Positions 7,128 through 13,497 of a stretch of 17,286 nucleotides of DNA are shown here, one piece after another (within the stretch, counting starts at the first letter, position 1; every line of letters begins with the position of its first letter). Both the position numbers and the translations under genes were made by a program. This DNA comes from Strigomonas culicis (Eukaryota > Euglenozoa > Kinetoplastea > Trypanosomatida > Trypanosomatidae), in assembly GCA_000482145.1 (NCBI GenBank), contig AUXH01000414.1, forward strand, positions 1 through 17,286. The letters are read 5' to 3'. The notes under the pieces are model-generated. The model did not search any database, was not told the origin of the DNA, and was given only the letters and a program-made list of their open reading frames with translations.

Positions 7128-7740
7128 GCAGTGGTGCCATGTGGTACACAAAACACAAAGTGAAAGAAGGAAAATAAAAGATCATTCCAACAGAAAAGAT
7201 TTTGACTACAGCTTGCGCGTATTTGTCACTATGTGCACGTCTCTGGACTTCTTTTTTTTTCTGTTCTGTTCTCCTCTTTGAACTGAAAAACAAATAAACA
7301 ACAAAAAAAAGAATGTAGTGAAAAAGAATAGAAAAAAATGAAAGAATCATAGTAAAGTAATAACGGTTTTTTTTTCTGTTACTTCAGTGAATTTTGTTAT
7401 GATTACTTTCACTTTAATAAAAGGAAAAGAAGAAAAAGGATCTTTCATAATTAATTAACCATATTTTTTTTAAAAAAAAGAGCTTTACAACCCATTCTAC
7501 AGCTACATCATGTATTGTTCCCCTCCGCACTTCCTATGTACATACATGTATGGATTTTCGGACTTGAAAAAAGTTAGTTGATATTGACGATTCTCTCTCT
7601 CTCTCTCTCACACACATACACATTGAAAGCAAACATCTTTACTCTCATTGCTATCAGTTCTTATATATAAGTAAATTCATATTTGTATCTATATACCTCC
7701 CATCAAAGCCTCCCTCCACCCACACCCACACCCAACCCCC
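7128..7740 (+). other. Intergenic spacer between the NTF2-RRM and desaturase genes
   Basis: About 610 bases, AT-rich and purine-rich on this strand around 7150-7440. A perfect 16-base T8A8 palindrome sits at 7464-7479. A (TC)n/CA-rich run at 7591-7620 precedes the next gene. No protein or RNA gene is supported. Confidence 0.7.
7589..7629 (+). promoter_or_regulatory. Putative trans-splice acceptor for the desaturase gene
   Basis: A (TC)9 tract (about 7591-7608), then CA repeats, then the AG at 7628-7629. The resulting 5' UTR of about 111 nt has no ATG before 7741. Tract and AG match the trypanosomatid pattern; no transcript evidence. Confidence 0.5.
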
Positions 7741-8559
7741 ATGTCCGCCAACCCCACGACGACGGCGCCGAGCGGCGGCGAGGCCGACCTCTCGGTACGG
7801 AAGGCCAACGCGCAGAAGCTGGCCGCCGGGTACACCAAGACGAAGCGCTTCTGTGAGTGCTGCTACCTGTCTCTCGCGACGTTCCTCTGGCTGTCCAACT
7901 GCGTCGCCACCGGGCGCTACTTTGTCTTCGCGAGCGACGCGAAGTTCACCGTGCTCATTTACATGCCGCTGTACATTGCGGCCGCGATGGCGCTCGCGGA
8001 CCTCGTGTCCGGCCTTGCGCACTGGGGCCTCGACACCTGGGGCACGCCCGACACGGTCATCTTCGGCAACTTCATTCGCAGCTTCCGCGAGCACCACGTC
8101 GACCAGACCGCGATGTGCAAGCATGACTTCATCGAGACGAACGCGGACACGACGCTGCCGCTGCTGCCCGTGCTGATCGGCCAGTTCGTGCTTTTGCGCA
8201 TGGCGAACCACAGCGGGAACGGGTACAGCGTCAACCTGCACCGCGACAACGTCGGCATCCACGTCTTCCTCAACACGCTCGCGCTCTTCGTCGCCTTCAC
8301 GAACGAGATCCACAAGTGGTCGCACCAGTTCAAGCAGGCGCCGCTCGTGCGCAGCATGATGGGCTACGGGCTGCTGCTCTCGCCCGTCGCGCACCGCAAG
8401 CACCACAAGGACCCCTATGACTGCAGCTATTGCATTACGACCGGGTGGCTCAACCCGCCCCTGGACGCCATTCGCTTCTGGCGCGGCCTCGAGTTCGTTG
8501 TCAGTGCCCTCACCGGCGCGGTCCCGCGCGCGAATGATCAGTCGATGCTCGGCAAGTAA
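7741..8559 (+). CDS. PEDS1: Plasmanylethanolamine desaturase (Kua/TMEM189/CarF family)
   Basis: A 272-residue membrane protein. Family members are iron-dependent, ER-located enzymes that introduce the vinyl-ether double bond of plasmalogens into alkyl-acyl ethanolamine phospholipids using O2. Hydrophobic segments lie at about 40-63, 70-93, 138-156 and 166-188. The metal-binding histidine pattern of the family is complete by eye: H94 (AHWGLDTWG), H118-H119 (FREHHVDQT), H128, H191 and H195 (IHKWSHQF), and H218, H221 and H222 (AHRKHHKDPYDCSYC). The C-terminal GWLNPPLDAIRFWRGLE block is also typical. The ubiquitin-conjugating-variant fusion known from the human locus is absent, so this is the stand-alone form. 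The ATG at 7741 is the first after the likely splice site. Trypanosomatids make abundant ether lipids, consistent with this role. Confidence 0.93.
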   Translation: MSANPTTTAPSGGEADLSVRKANAQKLAAGYTKTKRFCECCYLSLATFLWLSNCVATGRYFVFASDAKFTVLIYMPLYIAAAMALADLVSGLAHWGLDTWGTPDTVIFGNFIRSFREHHVDQTAMCKHDFIETNADTTLPLLPVLIGQFVLLRMANHSGNGYSVNLHRDNVGIHVFLNTLALFVAFTNEIHKWSHQFKQAPLVRSMMGYGLLLSPVAHRKHHKDPYDCSYCITTGWLNPPLDAIRFWRGLEFVVSALTGAVPRANDQSMLGK

Positions 8560-9865
8560 AGTCCCATTAGAGAAGAAGAAAGAACAAAACAGAGCATATG
8601 ATGCGTGTGTGTATGTGTGTGTGTATGTTTTTTTTTCTTTTGCGTGTGTGCAAGCAAATAAATGGATAAAAAAAAGAATCAAATAATAAGAATAAGAATA
8701 GCACTATACAATTGCATGTAATGAAAACGCTGACCAGACTTCAGAAAGGAATAGGAAAAAAAAAAACACTTTTATACGTTGCTTTTTCTTTTTCGCTCTG
8801 TTTTTGTTTTCTCCTTCTTTTTAAGTTTGGTCATCGCGTTCTTTTTGTTGTTATTAATTCTTTTTTTTTCTTGTTTTTTTCTTTATTGGTCCTTTTTTTC
8901 GTAGTGCTTTCTTTTTATTTCAATTCAACTTTTTTTTGTTTTTTATTTCTTTTTTTTTTCATTTTTCATTTTTACACGATTCTGTACACGAAAAAGAAGA
9001 AGTAATTGGGGAAACTGGAATCAATCGAGTGGAGGAAGAAGAAAAAAAAAGGAGCAGGAATTAATAAGTACAATAATGATTAATAAGAATAAAGAGTGAA
9101 ACTTCTTTTTCTTGTTTTTTCTTATTTCTGTCTCCTTTTTTTTTTTCATTCTTGGATTACTGCTTTTCACATTAGAAGCTTTACGTACAGTATCATTCTG
9201 TTCCGTCAGAGTTTTTTTTTAAATATTCCAATGATCTGCCTTTCTTTTTATTATTCTTCTTCACTCCACTCTAATGTAGTGTTAAGCAAAGAAAAGAAAA
9301 AAACGAAAGCTGATAAATAAGCCACCAACGAGATTGAGGATTTAAGGAAAGGAAGAAATCAAGAGTCAAGTAAAGAAGCCGCAAAAAAAAAAAACCTAGC
9401 CAACCACACCTTTCCAAACACTAGAAGAATGATGCCGCTGATACACAATGGAGTAAAAAAAATTTTCGGGGTTGAACGTTGAAATGAATCAGAGACAATA
9501 CTTGATTTCTGTTCTGATTCCTCACGTTCCTGCCCATCAAAAAACATTTCTAAAGAGGCACCAAAAGGTGCAGCACTACACAAAAAAGAAAAACAGATTT
9601 GTCCGTATAACAACAGCAATAAAAGATGGAAAAAAAAACATGTATGGGCTGCCATCTCTTACCTCATGTTACCTTTTCTAACGCGTATCTCCCCGTCTCT
9701 TCTCCCTTCTTGTCCGCCCTTGGGGGTCACGCTTTTTCTTACACAAAAGAACACAAAAACCAAAAAAGATAGTAGCGCGCCTTCTTCTACTTTCGCGTTC
9801 TTTCCGTTTTTATTGTTTTATTTACGTATTTATTTTATTCTTTTTTTGTTGTTGTTTTGTTTTCC
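8560..9865 (+). other. Long AT-rich intergenic spacer (1.3 kb)
   Basis: The longest gene-free stretch here, two to three times the others. It starts with GT-rich repeats (about 8604-8628). A T-rich block follows (about 8765-8980), then a purine-rich block (about 8990-9065), another T-rich block (about 9098-9260), a purine-rich block (about 9285-9400) and mixed sequence to 9670. The last 200 bases are pyrimidine-rich. Short open frames in it are Phe/Leu/Ser-rich products of T-runs, with no coding-like base use. No tRNA or convincing small RNA was found by eye. Confidence 0.7.
9671..9749 (+). promoter_or_regulatory. Putative trans-splice acceptor for the 2H-phosphoesterase-like gene
   Basis: A pyrimidine-rich stretch (about 9671-9740) ends in the AG at 9748-9749, giving a 116-nt 5' UTR with no ATG before 9866. 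A second T-rich tract lies between this AG and the start codon, so acceptor choice is uncertain. Confidence 0.4.
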
Positions 9866-10486
9866 ATGTCGCTCGCCATCAAGAAAGGCTGTCTCTTCGT
9901 AGAGGACGTGGAGGTCCCGCAGGAGCTGCTGGAGCAGGTACCGTTGGAGTGGCGCGACCGGCACGACGGCTGCGCCGCGCACCACGTGACGGTGCTGCAC
10001 CCGACGGAGTGGACGGCGGTGTTCCAAGCAGCGGAGCTGCTGGAGTGCGGGGAGATGGGCCTCCCCGTCACCGCCGCGTCGCCGCCCTACTATCTGCTCG
10101 GCGTCGTGGAGCGCGCCGGCGTGTCCTTCGCGCCCTGCATCTGCCCGGCCGCGCAGGAGCTGCGGCTGCGGGTCGGGCTCGTGCCCAGCGACACGCTGCA
10201 TGTGACGCTGGGCTTCAAGGTCGCCGACAACCACGACATGGACAAGTCCTTCCGCGCGCTCGACAGCCGCAGCCACTTCCACGTCCCCGACATCCGGCGG
10301 CTGCTGCAGGACGACCCGCCGGCCGAGGTGGTCGCGCACCTCCACGGCCTCGCCCCGTCGGTGCCGGCGCTGCGGGCCCTGCCCGAGCTCGCGCAGGCCT
10401 ACGAGGCCCACTGCCGGCGCAGCTGTCTGTGTCGCAGCGGCAGCGGCACGGTGGCGCCCACGGGCCCCTGCACGGCGAGCGCGTAG
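9866..10486 (+). CDS. Small protein with two HxTx motifs, probable 2H phosphoesterase
   Basis: A 206-residue protein with no signal peptide or membrane segment. Two His-x-Thr-hydrophobic motifs, H40-V-T-V (within AAHHVTVLHP) and H112-V-T-L (within TLHVTLGF), are about 70 residues apart and each sits in a predicted strand. This is the hallmark of the 2H phosphoesterase superfamily (LigT, AKAP7, tRNA-ligase CPDase, USB1), whose members act on 2',3'-cyclic or oligonucleotide phosphate ends. The C-terminus is cysteine-containing (CRRSCLC) and low-complexity. The spacing and the small size resemble the minimal 2H domains sometimes called Swiss Army Knife type, but I cannot assign a subfamily or substrate. 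The ATG at 9866 is used because the earlier in-frame TTG at 9857 is not a normal eukaryotic start, and the next Met lies after the first motif. Confidence 0.7.
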   Translation: MSLAIKKGCLFVEDVEVPQELLEQVPLEWRDRHDGCAAHHVTVLHPTEWTAVFQAAELLECGEMGLPVTAASPPYYLLGVVERAGVSFAPCICPAAQELRLRVGLVPSDTLHVTLGFKVADNHDMDKSFRALDSRSHFHVPDIRRLLQDDPPAEVVAHLHGLAPSVPALRALPELAQAYEAHCRRSCLCRSGSGTVAPTGPCTASA

Positions 10487-10810
10487 CGGCGCTCGGTGCT
10501 CTCTACCCACTTCACGTGCTATTCTTATTTTCTGTTTGAAATCTTCGAAATTGTTGAAGCCAAACAGTAAACCGTTTTATTCTTGGTTTTCCCTTATTTG
10601 TGTGTGAGACACTTTTTTCTACATCCTACTTCGGTGGGCTCCTTGTGTTTGCCGCCTGGCGTGTGGCCGGCGACAAGACCGTACTAAAGACTGTGTGAAG
10701 CGCTCGAGAAAGCGACCTGAGAAACAACAGCGAAGACACGCTGTAAATGTACGTAGGTGCGGAGAGTTTAGTATGATGTGGCTCCGCTGAGCAAAGATGT
10801 AAAAGGCGCA

Positions 10811-10901
10811 TGCTCCTCTTTCCGCTTCCTTTCTTTTTACTTCCGTTTTTCGTACTCGGACATCTCCTATATATATATATATATATACATACATACAACA
10901 G
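10811..10901 (+). promoter_or_regulatory. Putative trans-splice acceptor with (TA)10 between tract and AG
   Basis: A pyrimidine tract at about 10811-10867 is followed by (TA)10 (10868-10887), a CATA repeat and the AG at 10900-10901. The 5' UTR of about 173 nt has no ATG until 11075. The distance from tract to AG is longer than at the other sites here. Confidence 0.5.
10868..10887. repeat. (TA)10 microsatellite
   Basis: Ten TA dinucleotides followed directly by CATA repeats, between the pyrimidine tract and the presumed splice acceptor. Confidence 0.9.
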
Positions 10902-11074
10902 AAGAGGTGGAACAGTATATAACTAAAAGAAAAAAAACACAAGCACTGTGCATATCGCACGTATACCCTTTCCGTGCTGCTAGAAGCGCATCCCTACTCC
11001 GCACTGACACAACGTCCCGCGACCGCGCCTCCGTTCCGCCGCACACGCCCACGCCCGCGCGTCCAACCACCCTG

Positions 11075-12862
11075 ATGGCGCGAGTGTTGCTGCGCTACGG
11101 GCCACACCAGCGCACGGTGCAGGACGAGTCGCAGCTCTTCGAGGTCGGCGCGCAGCTGCTGCTGGCCGGCACGCCCCGCCTGCGCTTCGCGGCCGCGCCG
11201 GCGCCGGGGGCGCTGCGCCGCATCCCGGCCGTGCAGCTGCCGGACGACGTCGTGGCGGACCTCCGCGCGGCAGCGCGCGGCCCGCGCCCCTCCGCCGACG
11301 ACCCACTCGACGACGCGCAGCGGCTGGGCCGGCCGATGGTGGAGGTGGCGACCGTCACGTACGGGCCGCTCAGCGTCGAGACGCTGGCGCAGTGGGAGGC
11401 GGCGCGGCTCACGCTGCTGGCGGAGCGGCGCGGGGGGCCGAGCCAGGCCGCGGGCGCCGCGCCGCCCGTCGAGGCCGACATCGTCATTCTGTGGCTGGAC
11501 AAGGGCACCAACACGCTCGTGAAGCTGACCTACGAGGACGTCTGCGGCGCGGCGCCGCCGGCCGCGAGCCACGTGGACGCGGCGCGCGACGGCGGCGGCC
11601 AGGCGCTGGCTGGTGCGAGCCCGCGCGACCGTGCGGCCGCACAGCGGGAGCGGTCGCCGCCACCGCAGCAGCAGCAGGCAGCGTACGTGCCGACCGTCCA
11701 GGCGCCGCCTGACCTGCCCGTCGAGCCGGACTCGATGCCCTCCTCCGTCGTCGCGACGGACGATGACGTGCCCTCGACGCAGGCGGGCTACCACGGCGGC
11801 GGCGCGCTGGCGCCCCTCAGCCCCGCGCGCCCGCCCCTCTACGCCCTCCCCCCTAGCACCCTCCAGTGGCCCGTCGCGGCGGCGGGCCGCGCGCCGCCGC
11901 CGCGCCTGCTGACCGTGACGCTGGCCGTGCTGGACAGCGTCGGGCGCCACCGCGGCAAGGTGCAGGTGCCCATCTCGGACCCGGTGGTGAGCCGCCAGGA
12001 GCTCCTCGAGGTCGTGCGCGGCGTGGTCGGCGTGCGGCGCCACCGCCAGGTCCGCCTCGCGTACCGCGTCGCCGCACCGGGGGCGCAGCTGCAGCCGCTA
12101 GAGACGGAGGAGGACGTCGAGGGCCTCGTGCGCAGCATCCTGCGACACGGCTACGGCGCGCTGCGGCTCATCGTCGCGGAGGCGCCCGGCGCGCCGGGCG
12201 GCGGGCCGCTCGCCGCGGAGCCGCCGCGGCCGGAGGGCTGCCTGACCGCGCGCCTGCCGGGCCTGCCCACGCTCGCGCTCGACTCCGCGCACCACCTCCC
12301 GTACTATAGCAGCGCGCTCGCGGAGCGCCTCGCGCCGAGTGGCGGCTACTACGGCGGCGCGGACGGCGGCGGGGCCCAGGCGACGCCGCACGCCGTGCGG
12401 CTGCGCATGCCCTCGCCGATGCGCCCCTTCCCGCCGCCGCGTGTGATCGAGCGCGGCGCGCGGTCGCCGCCGCCGCCGGCCGCGGCCGCGAAGAAGGACG
12501 TCATTGTCGTGCGCTACGAGATCGAGCCGACGGAGCTGCACGTGAGCGGCCCGGTCAGCGCGCAGGCGCTGTACATGCTCACGAGCATGATCCAGGCCCT
12601 CTGCGCGCGCCACAACCGCGTGCGGCGCCGCGCGGGCGACGGCACGCTGCTGCCTACATTTCTGCCCTACACGCACCCCGTGAGCGGCACCCCCTCCTAC
12701 GTCATGCCGCTCCACCTCTACGACTTCACGGAGGAGGAGGAGGCGGAACTGGAGGACTGCGTGGCCAAGGCAATCGGGCTGCTGGAGGGCTTCCAGAAGG
12801 TGCCGGAGGGCACGACGGCGGAGGGCACGGTGGAGCTCGTAGACAGCTCCTCCGTCGCGTGA
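11075..12862 (+). CDS. Unrecognised protein with a PB1/ubiquitin-like segment
   Basis: A 595-residue protein I do not recognise. The N-terminal part (about 1-170) has strand-like stretches starting MARVLLRYG and a segment VEADIVILWLDKGTNTLVKL (about 131-150) that could be small beta-rich units. Residues about 175-275 are Pro/Ala/Ser/Gln-rich and probably disordered. Residues about 277-369 alternate strands and helices and end in an LxTEEDVEGLV...LRLIV pattern, reminiscent of the acidic OPCA end of PB1 domains. A further linker is Gly/Pro/Ala-rich. A compact C-terminal domain (about 475-595) contains VIVVRYEIEPTELHVSG, a helix and an acidic EEEEAELEDC helix. There is no signal peptide or membrane segment. 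A scaffold or adaptor role would fit PB1-like units, but that is a guess. The ATG at 11075 is the first after the likely splice acceptor; the open frame upstream of it lies in spacer. GC-rich third positions and the long open frame support real coding. Confidence 0.82.
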   Translation: MARVLLRYGPHQRTVQDESQLFEVGAQLLLAGTPRLRFAAAPAPGALRRIPAVQLPDDVVADLRAAARGPRPSADDPLDDAQRLGRPMVEVATVTYGPLSVETLAQWEAARLTLLAERRGGPSQAAGAAPPVEADIVILWLDKGTNTLVKLTYEDVCGAAPPAASHVDAARDGGGQALAGASPRDRAAAQRERSPPPQQQQAAYVPTVQAPPDLPVEPDSMPSSVVATDDDVPSTQAGYHGGGALAPLSPARPPLYALPPSTLQWPVAAAGRAPPPRLLTVTLAVLDSVGRHRGKVQVPISDPVVSRQELLEVVRGVVGVRRHRQVRLAYRVAAPGAQLQPLETEEDVEGLVRSILRHGYGALRLIVAEAPGAPGGGPLAAEPPRPEGCLTARLPGLPTLALDSAHHLPYYSSALAERLAPSGGYYGGADGGGAQATPHAVRLRMPSPMRPFPPPRVIERGARSPPPPAAAAKKDVIVVRYEIEPTELHVSGPVSAQALYMLTSMIQALCARHNRVRRRAGDGTLLPTFLPYTHPVSGTPSYVMPLHLYDFTEEEEAELEDCVAKAIGLLEGFQKVPEGTTAEGTVELVDSSSVA

Positions 12863-13497
12863 GCAGCCGCGCGAGAGGCCGCGGACACGATAGAAAGAGC
12901 GGGAGATCCTGCGCTGAAGATGAACGGAGACAATGGCGGGAGAAGACATGGAACCTCATCCATCTTACCCCTCCTTGTTTTGTTTGCTTGCTCATTTATA
13001 AACCACTACGTACACACGTATGCATGTCCGTACACATCTCCCATCCCCTATAACCAATAGATTTGCGATATGGTTTACTGTTAAAAGCAGTACATACTAA
13101 TTGTTCGATTTGGCTTGTTTTGTCATTGTACAGTTTTTTTTCTTTTTTTTTTTGCCCACTTCTGTTTGGATGTTTTTCATCTTATCCGATCGATGCGAAC
13201 TCGGTCAATCGGTAAAAACAAAATGGAACAGCGCGACTTGGACGCCTCGCATCTCCACACGAGAGGGAGAGAAGCGTGTCACCTTTGTGATTTCTCCCCG
13301 CCTGTCTGCTCTTACTGTGATCTCGCTCGCCTACCTCTATGATACGTGCCTGTCCCTCGCCTTCTTTGTTGTTGTTTTTTCCTTTACCAGCCAGCATACG
13401 GATAAGAACTATAGGTACCCCGCTTCGTGTTGTTGTTGTTGTTTTATTATTATTATTATTCGCACCCCCCCCTCTCCCTCTTTCTTTTTCCTCTGCG
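12863..13497 (+). other. Intergenic spacer upstream of VPS35
   Basis: About 635 bases. It begins GC-rich for some 90 bases after the stop, then becomes AT-rich with T-runs (13132-13153). A 7-bp inverted repeat, GATGCGA/TCGCATC (13192-13198 and 13247-13253), is present but too short to call. TTG (about 13430-13443) and ATT (about 13445-13460) trinucleotide runs lie in the VPS35 5' UTR. No gene is supported. Confidence 0.65.
13349..13390 (+). promoter_or_regulatory. Putative trans-splice acceptor for VPS35
   Basis: A CTTTG/TTTTTTCC-rich tract ends in the AG at 13389-13390, giving a 107-nt 5' UTR with no ATG before 13498. The in-frame ATG at 13339 lies upstream of this site and is therefore not used. 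A second pyrimidine tract (about 13467-13494) abuts the start codon. Confidence 0.5.

Larger units (their letters stand above)
10487..11074 (+). other. Intergenic spacer upstream of the PB1-like gene
   Basis: About 590 bases: the 3' UTR of the 2H-like gene, a stretch of mixed composition (10630-10800) with no recognisable gene, a pyrimidine tract, a (TA)10 microsatellite and a 5' UTR. Several ATGs before 10900 lie upstream of the likely splice site. Confidence 0.65.

Noticed and set aside
5670..7151. Minus-strand open frame with Leu/Val/Ile-rich repeats opposite the NTF2-RRM gene
   Set aside because: Its apparently hydrophobic repeat is simply the reverse complement of the Lys/Asp/Arg pentapeptide repeat; the plus-strand frame has two recognisable domains.
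8712..9320. Two short Phe/Leu/Ser-rich open frames in the large spacer
   Set aside because: They follow T-runs, have no coding-like composition and no conserved feature; membrane-like character is an artefact of TTT/TTC codons.
9428..9514. Possible C/D snoRNA (ATGATG-like box near 9428 and CTGA near 9513)
   Set aside because: The C box does not match RTGATGA well, the flanking stem is only about three pairs, and such boxes are frequent by chance.
10772..10792. ATGATGT and CTGA pair suggesting a small C/D RNA
   Set aside because: The boxes are only about ten bases apart, too close to hold a guide sequence.
13192..13253. 7-bp inverted repeat GATGCGA/TCGCATC
   Set aside because: A short stem with a 48-base loop and mismatches on both sides; expected by chance.
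13339..13497. In-frame N-terminal extension of VPS35 from the ATG at 13339
   Set aside because: It spans the pyrimidine tract and the likely splice acceptor at 13389-13390 and reads as low-complexity Leu/Pro/Val-rich sequence unlike VPS35.
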